DNA from: Streptomyces sp. TLI_105
Lineage (GTDB): Bacteria > Actinomycetota > Actinomycetes > Streptomycetales > Streptomycetaceae
Direction: 5' to 3'
DNA: 64,000 bases
Assembly: GCF_900105415.1 (NCBI RefSeq)
Contig: NZ_FNSM01000001.1
Span: 1,860,001 to 1,924,000, forward strand
A model generated the notes under the pieces. The model was not told the origin of the DNA. It saw only the letters and a program-made list of their open reading frames with translations, and did not search any database. Positions 51,557 through 59,986 of the stretch are shown here, piece by piece. The translations under genes and the position numbers were made by a program. Numbering within the stretch: the stretch's first letter is position 1; each line of letters opens with the position of its first letter.

Positions 51557-51964
51557 ATGCCGTCCATCGCACTCGTCACCCTCGTCGTCCGTGAATACGA
51601 CGAGGCCATCGCCTTCTACACCGACGCCCTCGGCTTCGAGCTGGTCGAGGACACCGACCGCGGCGACGGAAGCCGCTGGGTCGTCGTCCGTCCGCGCGGC
51701 GCGGCCGGCGTCGGCGGCCTCGGCAACACCGGGCTGCTGCTCGCCCGCGCGAAGAACGAGGAGCAGGAGGCCTCGGTCGGCAACCAGACGGGCGGCCGGG
51801 TCGGCTTCTTCCTCCACACGGAGGACTTCGCCGGCGACCACGAACGCATGTCGGCCGCCGGGGTGAAGTTCCTGGAGGAGCCGCGCCACGAGCCGTACGG
51901 CTCGGTCGCCGTCTTCGAGGACCTCTACGGCAACCGCTGGGACCTCCTGCAGCCCGCCGCGTAA
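51557..51964 (+). CDS. VOC (glyoxalase/bleomycin-resistance fold) protein
   Basis: 135 residues with the VOC beta-alpha-beta pattern: IALVTLVVREYDEAIAFYTD, LGFELVEDTDRGDGSRWVVV and EEPRHEPYGSVAVFEDLYGN, including a conserved Glu for metal binding. Substrate unknown. GAGG lies only two bases before the ATG, closer than usual, so translation may be weak. It ends shortly before a long palindrome. Confidence 0.88.
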   Translation: MPSIALVTLVVREYDEAIAFYTDALGFELVEDTDRGDGSRWVVVRPRGAAGVGGLGNTGLLLARAKNEEQEASVGNQTGGRVGFFLHTEDFAGDHERMSAAGVKFLEEPRHEPYGSVAVFEDLYGNRWDLLQPAA

Positions 51965-51995
51965 AACCGGTGTCGCCCGCACGGCGGCGCTCCCT

Positions 51996-52041
51996 ACACT
52001 CGCGGCACGGCACACCGACCGGTGTGCCGTGCCGCGAGTGT
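51996..52041. terminator. 46-bp near-perfect palindrome (22-bp arms)
   Basis: Arms of 22 bases (opening ACACTCGCGGCACGGCAC) pair perfectly around a central AC dinucleotide. It can fold as a terminator after the VOC gene. However it ends only eight bases before the GAGGAG ribosome site of the following leader ORF, so it may also act as an operator or 5' leader structure. No U run follows. Confidence 0.6.
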
Positions 52042-52060
52042 CCACCGAGGAGAGCCGACC

Positions 52061-52171
52061 GTGCCTACGCGCCGCTTCGACGTGATCCTCGCCTCTCGCT
52101 CCGGCCGGTGGCGGCTGCGCGCCCGCCATCGCCGACCCGTGACGTACGTGACGTACCGACCGACGTACTGA
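52061..52171 (+). CDS. possible 36-aa leader ORF upstream of the EF-G paralogue
   Basis: The GTG start is served by GAGGAGA about eight bases upstream. The peptide is strongly basic (PTRRFDVILASRSGRWRLRA) and ends in a repetitive Tyr/Thr/Val segment (VTYVTYRPTY) encoded by direct repeats. It stops 63 bases before the elongation-factor gene. Short translated ORFs before ribosome-related resistance or translation-factor genes often work by stalling; here that is inference. Confidence 0.4.
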   Translation: MPTRRFDVILASRSGRWRLRARHRRPVTYVTYRPTY

Positions 52172-52176
52172 CGTAC
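52140..52176. repeat. four copies of TGACGTAC (one CGACGTAC)
   Basis: Copies start at 52140, 52149, 52161 and 52169. They form the end of the leader ORF including its TGA stop and are partly palindromic (GTACGTGACGTAC). They could be protein-binding sites or simply give alternative hairpins in the leader RNA. Confidence 0.7.
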
Positions 52177-52234
52177 TGAACACGGGAATCGCGCTGCCCC
52201 TTTCTCCACGCAGCAGCGAAAGGCACGACACACC

Positions 52235-54244
52235 GTGCGTACCGACACCACCACCCGAAGCGTCCGCAACCTCGGCATCCTCGCCCACGTCGACGCCGGC
52301 AAGACCACCGTCACCGAGCGGTTCCTCTACCTCACCGGCGCCACCCACAAGCGCGGCGAGGTCCACGACGGCACGACCGTCACCGACTTCGACCCGCAGG
52401 AGCGGGACCGGGGCATCACGATCTTCGCCGCGGCCGTCAGCTGCGACTGGGCGGGCCACCGGATCAATCTGATCGACACGCCCGGCCACGTCGACTTCTC
52501 CGACGAGGTCGAGCGCTCGCTGCGCGTCCTCGACGGCGCCGTCGCCGTCTTCGACGCCGTCGCGGGCGTCGAGCCGCAGAGCGAGACGGTGTGGCGCCAG
52601 GCCGACCGGCACGGAGTCCCGAGGATCGCGTTCGTCAACAAGCTCGACCGTGCGGGCGCGGAACTCGACGCCGCCGTGGCGTCGATCCGGGACCGCCTCG
52701 GCACCGTCCCGGTCCCCGTCCAGCTGCCCATCGGGCGCGAGGACGGCTTCACGGGCGTCGTGGACCTGGTCCGGATGCGGGCGTACGTGTGGGCCGACGG
52801 CGCCGACACGTACGCCGACCTGCCGGTCCCCGACGAGCTCCGGGACGAGGCCCACCGCCGCAGGCGGCGCCTGGAGGAGACGGTCGCGGAGCTGCACCCG
52901 CGCGCCCTGGAGGAGTTCTGCGAGCGGAGCGCCCTCTCCGAGGACGTCCTCACGAGCGCCCTGCGCGACCTGACCCTCTCCGGGGAGGCCGTGGTCGTGC
53001 TGTGCGGCTCGGCGTACCGCAACCGGGGCATCGAGCCGCTGCTCGACGCCGTCGTCGCGTACCTCCCGGCCCCGTCGGACATGCCGCCGGTGCGCGGCGA
53101 GGTCCCGGCGGACCCGGAGGCGCCGTTCACCGCGCTCGCCTTCAAGGTGAACGCGACGGCCACCGGCCGCATGACCTACCTCCGCGTCTACGCGGGCACG
53201 ATCGGGAAGGGGGACACCGTGCTCGACACCACCGCCGGGCGTACGGAGCGGATCGCCCGCATCCTGCGCGTCCAGGCCGACCGGGCGACGGAGGTGGACA
53301 CGGCGCGCGCCGGTGACATCGTCGCCGTCGTCGGGCCGAAGTCCGCCCGCGCCGGGGCGACGCTGTGCGCCCCGGACGCGCCGGTCGTCCTCGAACCGCC
53401 GACGACCGCCGACCCGGTGGTCTCGGTCGCCGTGGAGGCCCGCCGCGGCACGGACACGGGCCGGCTCGCGACGGCCCTCGCCCGGATGACGGAGGAGGAC
53501 CCGTCGCTCGTGGTGCGGTCCGACCCCGAGACGGGCCAGACGGTCCTGTCCGGTCTCGGCGAGCTGCACCTGGAGGTCGCGGTGGAGAAGCTGCGGCGCG
53601 ACCGGGGCCTTGAGGTCACGGTCGGCCGGCCGCAGGTCGCGTACCGGGAGACGGTGACGAAGGGCGTCACGGACCTCCTCTACCGCCACGTCAAACAGGA
53701 CGGCGGCGCGGGCCAGTTCGCCCACGTCGTCATCGACGTCGAACCGACGGACGGCGACGAGGAGTTCGAGTTCCGCTCCACGGTCACGGGCGGCCGAGTC
53801 CCGCAGGAGTACGTCCGCGCGGTCGAGGCCGGCTGCCGGGACGCCCTCGTCGAGGGCCCCCTCGGCGGCCACCCGGTGACGGGTGTCCGGGTCACGCTCA
53901 CGGACGGCGCCACGCATCCGAAGGACTCCTCGGAGATGGCGTTCCGCGCGGCGGGCCGCTTCGCCCTGCGCGAGGCGCTCCGCGCGAGCGTGCTGACCCT
54001 GCTCGAACCGGTGGCCGAGGTGACGGTCACCGTCCCCGCCGAGTCGGTCGGCTCGGTCCTCGGCGACCTCGCGGCCCGCCGGGGCCGGGTCACGGACTCG
54101 ACGACCCGCTCCGGTACGGCGGTGGTGTCGGCGACGGTCCCGCTGGCCGAGCTCTTCGGCTACGCCTCCCGCCTCCGGGGCCGCACCCAGGGCCGGGGCA
54201 CCTTCACCACCCGGCCGGCGGGGTACGAGGCCCTTCGGGGCTGA
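52235..54244 (+). CDS. elongation factor G paralogue (EF-G2/FusB-like)
   Basis: 669 residues. GTPase motifs: G1 [10 protein letters not shown]3 DTPGH, G4 NKLD; switch region [15 protein letters not shown]. Domains II, III, IV and V follow ([20 protein letters not shown] in domain IV). The switch and IV-domain residues match EF-G better than tetracycline-protection proteins. It is shorter than the main EF-G (about 705 residues). As an accessory factor it may act in ribosome recycling or under antibiotic stress. The GTG start has AAAGG upstream. The 3' end overlaps the convergent ATPase gene by 41 bp. Confidence 0.87.
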   Translation: MRTDTTTRSVRNLGILAHVDAGKTTVTERFLYLTGATHKRGEVHDGTTVTDFDPQERDRGITIFAAAVSCDWAGHRINLIDTPGHVDFSDEVERSLRVLDGAVAVFDAVAGVEPQSETVWRQADRHGVPRIAFVNKLDRAGAELDAAVASIRDRLGTVPVPVQLPIGREDGFTGVVDLVRMRAYVWADGADTYADLPVPDELRDEAHRRRRRLEETVAELHPRALEEFCERSALSEDVLTSALRDLTLSGEAVVVLCGSAYRNRGIEPLLDAVVAYLPAPSDMPPVRGEVPADPEAPFTALAFKVNATATGRMTYLRVYAGTIGKGDTVLDTTAGRTERIARILRVQADRATEVDTARAGDIVAVVGPKSARAGATLCAPDAPVVLEPPTTADPVVSVAVEARRGTDTGRLATALARMTEEDPSLVVRSDPETGQTVLSGLGELHLEVAVEKLRRDRGLEVTVGRPQVAYRETVTKGVTDLLYRHVKQDGGAGQFAHVVIDVEPTDGDEEFEFRSTVTGGRVPQEYVRAVEAGCRDALVEGPLGGHPVTGVRVTLTDGATHPKDSSEMAFRAAGRFALREALRASVLTLLEPVAEVTVTVPAESVGSVLGDLAARRGRVTDSTTRSGTAVVSATVPLAELFGYASRLRGRTQGRGTFTTRPAGYEALRG

Positions 54245-54671
54245 GGTCGAGCTCGGCCCGTACGGTCTTCCCGACCGGTACGCGGTCGAGCACCGCCCAC
54301 CGTGAGGCGAGCGCCTCGACGAGGAGCAGGCCCCGCCCGCCCTCGTCGAGGGGCCCCGGCACCACGTGCGCCGGGCGCCGCTCGCCCCGGGTGTCGGAGA
54401 CGTCGACCCGGAGCCGCAGGCCGGGCGTGTACGAGAGCGTCAGCTCGAAGTCGCGCCCGGGCACCCGACCGTGGGTGACGGCGTTGGCGGCGAGCTCGGC
54501 GACGAGCAGCCCGACGGCGTCGGAGGCCTCGGAGCCGTACGGCAGCCGCCAGCGGTCCAGCTGGTGGAGAGCGAGCCGTCGGGCGAGACGGGCGCCGCGC
54601 GGGGTCGAGCTGAAGCGCTGGGTGAACACACGTACGGTGACGGCGGGTTCGCGGGTCACGGGGGAGGTCAT
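54204..54671 (-). CDS. ATP-binding protein, anti-sigma regulatory kinase-like (HATPase)
   Basis: 155 residues of the SpoIIAB/RsbW-type GHKL fold: N-box [16 protein letters not shown] and the ATP-lid region [20 protein letters not shown]. In streptomycetes such single-domain ATPases often accompany XRE/DUF397 pairs, as here: the regulator gene is divergent across a 28-bp palindrome. No cognate sigma factor is present in the window. Confidence 0.88.
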   Translation of the reverse strand: MTSPVTREPAVTVRVFTQRFSSTPRGARLARRLALHQLDRWRLPYGSEASDAVGLLVAELAANAVTHGRVPGRDFELTLSYTPGLRLRVDVSDTRGERRPAHVVPGPLDEGGRGLLLVEALASRWAVLDRVPVGKTVRAELDLSPEGPRTPPAGW

Positions 54672-54713
54672 GGGGCCAATGTGACGTCCCCCGGAGGGAG
54701 TTGCCAGCTCAGA

Positions 54714-54741
54714 AACCCGTACGCTGCGCAGCGTACGGGTT
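54714..54741. promoter_or_regulatory. 28-bp perfect palindrome between the ATPase and XRE genes
   Basis: AACCCGTACGCTGC is followed directly by its exact complement. It lies in the divergent interval and touches the -35 of the XRE promoter, as expected for an autoregulatory operator of the XRE protein that would control both directions. Confidence 0.7.
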
Positions 54742-54768
54742 CACTCTCTGGACCGTACCGGTGACTAT
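54740..54768 (+). promoter_or_regulatory. candidate promoter of the XRE/DUF397 operon
   Basis: TTCACT and GACTAT are separated by 17 bp, a fair match to the vegetative sigma consensus. The -35 overlaps the last two bases of the palindrome, so binding there would block RNA polymerase. Confidence 0.45.
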
Positions 54769-54820
54769 CGGTGAACCTGGACGGGTTCAGCGCGAGCGCA
54801 TCGGTACGGGAGGTGGCGGG

Positions 54821-55654
54821 GTGGCGGACGAGGTCCCGAAGGGCAGCGAACCGGAGACGTCGGAGAGCCTGAAGGCTTTCGGGGAAGTGGTCAAGGCCTT
54901 CCGCAGACGGGCGGGCCTGACGCAGGAACAGTTCGCCCCGCTCGTGGGCTACTCGGTCCCGATGATCGCCTCGATCGAACAGGGCCGACGCCTGCCGTCG
55001 AAGGAGTTCGTGAACCGGGCGGAGGAGGTGCTGGACGCGTTCGGGGTGATCCGGGCGGCGGCGAAGCACCTGACGCGGAAGGCGGGGCTTGCGAAGTGGT
55101 TCGAGGGGTGGGCGGAGCTGGAACCTCTGGCGGTGACGCTGTACACCTTCGAGAACCGGCTCGCACCCGGCCTACTCCAGACAACTGCATACGCCCGGAC
55201 GCTCTTCGAGAAGCAGCTCCCGGCGATGAGCGACGACAAGATCGAGTCGAACCTGGTCGCCCGCATGGAGCGGACGCACATCCTCACGGAGCACCCTGAG
55301 ACGATCTACAGCTTCATCATCGAGGAGCACGCGCTGCGTCGCCAGGTGACCACCCTGGAGGTCATGCGCGAGCAGATAGACCACATCATCGAACTCAGCG
55401 AACGACGCAACATCGACATCCAGATCATGCCGCAGTCGCGCGGGCACCACGCGGGGCTCGACGGCCCCTTGTGTCTCCTGGAGACCGAGGAGAACGCCTG
55501 GTACGCGTACAGCGAAGGCCAAGGCACGGGCCAGCTCATCTCCGACCCCAAAGAGGTCAGCATCCTCCAGCAGCGATATGCCAGGATGCGGACACAGGCT
55601 CTGTCCGTAGAGGCGACCGTGGGCCTGTTGCGGGAGATCCGAGGAGCACTATGA
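54821..55654 (+). CDS. XRE-family regulator with DUF5753 domain
   Basis: 277 residues. The N-terminal HTH_XRE (about 20-75) reads VKAFRRRAGLTQEQFAPLVG and SIEQGRRLPSKEFVNRAEEV; the remainder is DUF5753 (LEPLAVTLYTFENRLAPGLL, RMERTHILTEHPETIYSFII). These WhiJ-like proteins repress genes and are thought to be relieved by a partner DUF397 peptide. GGGAGG seven bases before the GTG selects the start. Its stop overlaps the DUF397 start (ATGA). Confidence 0.93.
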   Translation: MADEVPKGSEPETSESLKAFGEVVKAFRRRAGLTQEQFAPLVGYSVPMIASIEQGRRLPSKEFVNRAEEVLDAFGVIRAAAKHLTRKAGLAKWFEGWAELEPLAVTLYTFENRLAPGLLQTTAYARTLFEKQLPAMSDDKIESNLVARMERTHILTEHPETIYSFIIEEHALRRQVTTLEVMREQIDHIIELSERRNIDIQIMPQSRGHHAGLDGPLCLLETEENAWYAYSEGQGTGQLISDPKEVSILQQRYARMRTQALSVEATVGLLREIRGAL

Positions 55655-55890
55655 GCACCACTGAACTGGCCTGGTTCAAGAGCAGCTACAGCGGCGGAAG
55701 CGGCGACAACTGCGTAGAAGTCGCCCTCTCCTGGCACAAGTCCACCTACAGCACCGGTGACGGCGGCAACTGCGTCGAGGTCGCCACCTGCCCCTCCACC
55801 GTCCACGTCCGCGACTCCAAGAACCCCACCGGCCCGCAGCTCACCCTCTCCCCCGCCACTTGGACGGAGTTCCTGACCCGGCTGGGCTGA
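55651..55890 (+). CDS. DUF397 protein with duplicated core motif
   Basis: 79 residues. The DUF397 core W-x-K-S-x-Y-S...N-C-V-E-V-A occurs twice in tandem: LAWFKSSYSGGSGDNCVEVA and LSWHKSTYSTGDGGNCVEVA, followed by the normal C-terminal VHVRDSKNPTGPQLTLSPAT. DUF397 proteins are small partners of WhiJ-like XRE regulators. The start overlaps the stop of the regulator, so both are co-translated. A duplicated N-terminal half is not the usual arrangement. Confidence 0.92.
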   Translation: MSTTELAWFKSSYSGGSGDNCVEVALSWHKSTYSTGDGGNCVEVATCPSTVHVRDSKNPTGPQLTLSPATWTEFLTRLG

Positions 55891-56017
55891 GGAAGCATCA
55901 CCTCCATGTCCGTGGTTCGTAACGAGCAGGACTGCACCGGAATACGGCGGCCGCTCCGGTGCAGACTCTGCTCGTCAGCAACACGTTCGAGCCATGCGAA
56001 GTACACGGGGGACCACC

Positions 56018-56722
56018 ATGCGCGCTGCCCGCAAGAGCTGGAAGACGTACGCCCTGGGAGCCGCGGCCGTCGCCGCGCTCCTCTCGTCCACGGCGTGCGG
56101 ACCGGACGGCGGTACGGAGGACGGGGCGGCGAGCCCGGCCCCGTCCGGCACCGCGAGCGCGACCGGCACCGCACCGCCCGCCAGCCCGAGCCCGAGCCCG
56201 ACCGAGTCCAAGAAGCCCAGCGCGACCGACTCCGCGAAGCCCAGCGCCACAAGCTCCGGCTCCGGTAGCGGCGGCAAGGAAAAAGCCCCGGCCTGCGGCG
56301 ACCAGGACCTCTCGATCGGGACGTCGTACTGGGCGCACGACTCGGGGCAGCACCTCCTGATCACGGCCACCAACGTCACCGACAAGCCCTGCACGCTCTA
56401 CCACTACCCCTTCATCACCTTCGGCAAGGACGCCGACAGCCCGCTCCAGCCGATGGAGTCCCCGGCGAAGGCGGTCGCCACGATCGGGCCGAAGCAGAAG
56501 GCGTACGCGGGCGTGAAGCTGTTCCTGGGGGGCGAGAAGACCACCGCGTACGAGTCGTTCGGCCTCGCGTACCACGACCCGGCCGACAACAACGACGGGT
56601 CGCCGATCGACGTCGCGCTGTCCGACGAGGTCCAGTTCGTCAACGTCGGCCAGAACCCGTCGGTCACGTTCTGGAACCTCGACCGGAGCGAGGTCGAGAA
56701 GTTCGTGTTCAAGGCACGGTGA
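56018..56722 (+). CDS. DUF4232 secreted lipoprotein
   Basis: 234 residues: lipobox SSTAC, a Ser/Pro/Thr/Lys-rich wall-spanning linker (PSPSPTESKKPSATDSAKPS) and a DUF4232 domain (HLLITATNVTDKPCTLYHYP, then VTFWNLDRSEVEKFVF). Function unknown; extracellular membrane-anchored. ACGGGGG seven bases before the ATG selects the start. It overlaps the convergent AraC gene by 14 bp. Confidence 0.87.
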   Translation: MRAARKSWKTYALGAAAVAALLSSTACGPDGGTEDGAASPAPSGTASATGTAPPASPSPSPTESKKPSATDSAKPSATSSGSGSGGKEKAPACGDQDLSIGTSYWAHDSGQHLLITATNVTDKPCTLYHYPFITFGKDADSPLQPMESPAKAVATIGPKQKAYAGVKLFLGGEKTTAYESFGLAYHDPADNNDGSPIDVALSDEVQFVNVGQNPSVTFWNLDRSEVEKFVFKAR

Positions 56723-57659
56723 CGCCGGCTGCACGGTGCTCGCTGGGCCGGGTTCCGTACACGCGCTTGAAGGCGACGCTCAGTCCGAACGCGCTCTGGT
56801 AGCCGACCTGTCGGGCGATCGCCTCCACGGTGGCGTCGGTACGGGCCAGCAGGTCGGCCGCCAGGGCGAGGCGCCAGCCGGTCAGGTACGTCATGGGAGG
56901 TTCGCCGACGAGGTCGCCGAAGCGGCGGGCGAGCGTGGCCCGGGAGACGCCGGCCTCCTCGGCGAGGGTGGTCACGGTCCACGGGCGTGCGGGCCGGTCG
57001 TGGATGAGACGCAGGGCGCGGCCCGCGACGGGGTCGGAGAGCGCCCGGTACCAGGCGGGCGGGGCGGACTCGGGGCGGCTGAACCATTCCCGCAGCGTGG
57101 AGAGCAGCAGGAGGTCCAGGAGTCGGTCGAGGACGGCCTGTTGGCCGGGGTCGTCGCGGCTGATCTCGCTGTCGGTGAGTTCCAGGATCGGTCCGATCCT
57201 GCCTTCCTGGGGGACGACGAGCACGCGCGGCAGTCCGCCGATGAGCCGTTCGGAGACGCGGCCGTCGACCTGGTAGCTGCCGGTGAGGAGCACGGTGGTG
57301 CCGCCGGGGGCGTTGGCGCAGGTGCGGAGGCCGAGGATGACGTCCTCGCTGACGTCCTCGCCGTCGGCGGTGGTGCAGTGACCGGGGTGCACGACGTAGA
57401 AGGGCGGGGTCTCCGCGGACGGGTCGTCGGTGACGGAGAACGGCTCCGCGCCGGTCACGAGGGCGACGTCGCCGGGGCCGAGCGGGACGGGTGGGGCGTC
57501 GCCGCCGGGGACGATCCAACCGGAGCCGCGGAGCAGGGTGACGACGGCGAGGGGCGTCCCGTCGGCGAAGCCGATCGACCAGGGCGAGGCCAGGATGTTG
57601 CGGCTGAACAGGGCTCCGTCGGACCGGACTTCGTAGAGAAGGCTCGCGAGTGGATCCAT
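56709..57659 (-). CDS. AraC-family regulator with N-terminal cupin
   Basis: 316 residues: AraC-binding-like cupin N-terminus (about 1-180) with a two-Cys segment (GHCTTADGEDVSEDVILGLR), then two HTH units (VTTLAEEAGVSRATLARRFG and AIARQVGYQSAFGLSVAFKR). It is divergent from the NmrA-type gene 91 bp away, which is its most likely target. The interval shows no strong palindrome. Confidence 0.92.
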   Translation of the reverse strand: MDPLASLLYEVRSDGALFSRNILASPWSIGFADGTPLAVVTLLRGSGWIVPGGDAPPVPLGPGDVALVTGAEPFSVTDDPSAETPPFYVVHPGHCTTADGEDVSEDVILGLRTCANAPGGTTVLLTGSYQVDGRVSERLIGGLPRVLVVPQEGRIGPILELTDSEISRDDPGQQAVLDRLLDLLLLSTLREWFSRPESAPPAWYRALSDPVAGRALRLIHDRPARPWTVTTLAEEAGVSRATLARRFGDLVGEPPMTYLTGWRLALAADLLARTDATVEAIARQVGYQSAFGLSVAFKRVYGTRPSEHRAAGVTVP

Positions 57660-57750
57660 ACGGCGAGTCTAGAAGGGCTGAGCGGCTGAGACATCGAAGT
57701 GAGCGCGTGGACCATTCCGTGACTCACCGGCCCACCGTTTGACTGAGCGC

Positions 57751-58596
57751 ATGACGACGAACTCGAACACGAAGCCGATCCTGGTCCTCGGCGGAACGGG
57801 CAAGACCGGCCGCCGCGTGGTCTCCCGCCTGAAGGAGCGGGGGTACGAGGTCCGGGCGGCCTCCCGCAAGGGGCCCGCCCGGTTCGACTGGAACGACGAG
57901 AACACCTGGGAGCCCGTGCTCGAGGGAGTCGGCGCGGCCTACCTGGTCGACTCGATGCAGAACGACGCGGCGACCTCGATGAGCGCCTTCGGCAAGCTCG
58001 CCGCGGCCGGCGGGGTCGAGCGGCTCGTCCTCCTCTCCCACCGCGACTGGGTCGCGCCCGAGGGCGAGGAGAAGCTTCCCTGCGAGCGCGCGGTGCGGGA
58101 GTCGGGCGCGGAGTGGACGCTTCTGAAGCCGGCCTGGTTCGCGCAGAACTTCAGCGAGGAGCCGTTCTTCCACGGCCAGGTCGTCGGCGGGGAGGTCATG
58201 TGGTCGGCGGGGGCGGGCACGGAGCCGTTCGTCGACGTGGAGGACATCGCGGACGTCGCCGTGGCGGCGCTCACCGAGGACGGACACGCCGGGCAGGCGT
58301 ACGAGCTCTCCGGGCCACGGCTGTTGAGCCTGGGCGACGTGGCCGACGAGATCGCCCGGGCGACGGGCCGGGAGATCACCTACCGTCCCGTCTCACCGGA
58401 CGACTTCGCGGCGTACGCGGCGCGGGCGGGTCTGCCGGAGGACTTCACCGCCCTCCTGAACCTGCTCTTCGGCTGGATCGGCGAGAACCGATTCGCCACG
58501 CTCGGCGACGGCGTGCGGCGGGCCCTCGGCCGCGCGCCCCGCGACTTCACCGACTACGTGCGGGCGACGGCCGCGACCGGGGTCTGGCACGGCTGA
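57751..58596 (+). CDS. NAD(P)-binding NmrA-like oxidoreductase/regulator
   Basis: 281 residues with the Rossmann motif LVLGGTGKTGRRVVSRLKER and LLSHRDWVAPEGEEKL; active-site Tyr/Lys of classical SDRs are not conserved, as in NmrA-type proteins. It could be a quinone/NADPH oxidoreductase of the QorB kind. The ATG 12 bases after an in-frame TTG is taken as start. Confidence 0.88.
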   Translation: MTTNSNTKPILVLGGTGKTGRRVVSRLKERGYEVRAASRKGPARFDWNDENTWEPVLEGVGAAYLVDSMQNDAATSMSAFGKLAAAGGVERLVLLSHRDWVAPEGEEKLPCERAVRESGAEWTLLKPAWFAQNFSEEPFFHGQVVGGEVMWSAGAGTEPFVDVEDIADVAVAALTEDGHAGQAYELSGPRLLSLGDVADEIARATGREITYRPVSPDDFAAYAARAGLPEDFTALLNLLFGWIGENRFATLGDGVRRALGRAPRDFTDYVRATAATGVWHG

Positions 58597-58680
58597 TCAG
58601 GCCCCGTGTGCCAGGATGCGGGGACCGGCCGTCCACCGCACGCGAACGGCCGGTGCCGAACGACACGAGGAGCGACACCC

Positions 58681-59463
58681 ATGAGCACCCCCGCCGGCTA
58701 CCTCTCCGGACTGTTCTCGCTCGAAGGGCGCAACGCCCTGGTCACGGGCGGGAGTTCCGGCATAGGCAAGGCCGTCGCGGGGGCCCTGGCCCGTGCGGGG
58801 GCGAGCGTGGTGGTCCTGGCCCGCAAGGAGGCCGAGCTCGTCGCGACCGTCGACGAGCTGACGGCCGACGGCTGCCGGGCGGCCTGGGTGAGCGCCGACC
58901 TGAGCACCCGGGACGGCATCAAGGCCGGGGCGGAGGCGGCGGCGGCCGTCTTCGGGGAGCCGGACATCCTGGTGAACTCGGCCGGCATCAACCTCCGTCC
59001 GCCGTTCGGCGAGCTGGACGAGGAGGTGTGGGACACGACGATGACCGTGAACCTGGAGGCGCCGTTCCTGCTCGGCCGGCGCTTCGGGCCCGGCATGGCC
59101 GAGCGGGGCTTCGGCCGGATCATCCACATCACCTCGCAGCAGGCGCACCGCGCGTTCGTGCAGAGCGGGGCGTACGGGGTGTCCAAGGGCGCCCTGGAGT
59201 CCCTGGCCCGCTCGCAGGCCGAGGCCTGGTCCCCGTACGGGGTCACCGCGAACACCCTGGTCCCGGGCTTCGTGATGACCCCGCTGAACAAGCGCCTCTC
59301 CTCCGACCCGGAGAAGGTCGCCGCCCTGGCCGCCCGCACGATGGTCGGCCGCAACGGCCTGGCGGAGGACTTCGCGGGCGCGGCCGTCTTCCTGGCGAGC
59401 GGCGCGTCCGCCTACGTCACGGGCCAGTCGCTCTTCGTGGACGGCGGCTTCTCGGTGCACTGA
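58681..59463 (+). CDS. SDR family oxidoreductase
   Basis: 260 residues of a classical SDR: TGGSSGIG cofactor loop, NSAGIN, a catalytic Ser (HITSQQAHRA), YGVSK (Tyr/Lys) and a C-terminal FVDGGFS. Similar to gluconate 5-dehydrogenase/KR-type enzymes. GAGGAG before the ATG is a good ribosome site. It overlaps the convergent SUKH-3 gene by 52 bp. Confidence 0.93.
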   Translation: MSTPAGYLSGLFSLEGRNALVTGGSSGIGKAVAGALARAGASVVVLARKEAELVATVDELTADGCRAAWVSADLSTRDGIKAGAEAAAAVFGEPDILVNSAGINLRPPFGELDEEVWDTTMTVNLEAPFLLGRRFGPGMAERGFGRIIHITSQQAHRAFVQSGAYGVSKGALESLARSQAEAWSPYGVTANTLVPGFVMTPLNKRLSSDPEKVAALAARTMVGRNGLAEDFAGAAVFLASGASAYVTGQSLFVDGGFSVH

Positions 59464-59951
59464 GGGCCCTGCCCGGGGCGGACGTAGAAGTCCTCCGCGT
59501 CCTGCATGGGATGGCCGTAGAGGTCGGTCATCGCCCCGTACTTGCCGGTACCCATGTAGTAGTTGCCGGTGTGGTGCAGGCAGAAGAACCGGCTCCGCTC
59601 GTCCATGACGATCACCTCGCCCTCCGAGGAGTCCCAGCCGACGGGGAAGACCCGCACGCCCAGGTTGCGGCTCAGCTCCGCGATCTCCTCGGCGGTGCTG
59701 TCCCAGACGATGACCGGCTTGAAGTGCAGGTACTCCTCACGCCGCGCGTCGATGGTCAGGCGGAGACCCGCGTGCTCGGCGAGGAATTCGGTGGCGGCGG
59801 CGAACGGCTCGACGGGGAACCCGACGTTCCGGGTCTCCTCGACGACCTCCGCCACGAACGCCGCCGCCTGTTCGGCGACGTTCCGGCCGGGAAACCAGCC
59901 GTGCTCGCCGAACCAGGCGTCGACGTCGGCGGGGACTTCGAGACGGGGCAC
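59412..59951 (-). CDS. SUKH-3 domain immunity-like protein, copy 2
   Basis: 179 residues. The SUKH-3 domain is almost a copy of the one encoded at 61319-61792 (shared blocks ADVDAWF, VAEVVEE, GFP-EPFAAAT, GNYYMGTGK, PMQDAED). A C-terminal tail (RPGQGPQCTEKPPSTKSDWP) reaches into the SDR gene. SUKH proteins are the commonest immunity family of polymorphic toxins. GTG start with AGGAG seven bases upstream. Last gene of the toxin locus. Confidence 0.88.
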   Translation of the reverse strand: MPRLEVPADVDAWFGEHGWFPGRNVAEQAAAFVAEVVEETRNVGFPVEPFAAATEFLAEHAGLRLTIDARREEYLHFKPVIVWDSTAEEIAELSRNLGVRVFPVGWDSSEGEVIVMDERSRFFCLHHTGNYYMGTGKYGAMTDLYGHPMQDAEDFYVRPGQGPQCTEKPPSTKSDWPVT

Positions 59952-59986
59952 GAGGGACTCCTCGGTCGCGTGGGTGGGGGCGCCGG

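Noticed and set aside
52235..54244. Tetracycline-resistance ribosomal protection protein (OtrA/TetM type)
   Set aside because: Switch sequence [15 protein letters not shown] and domain IV agree with EF-G rather than with protection proteins, so it is called an EF-G paralogue.
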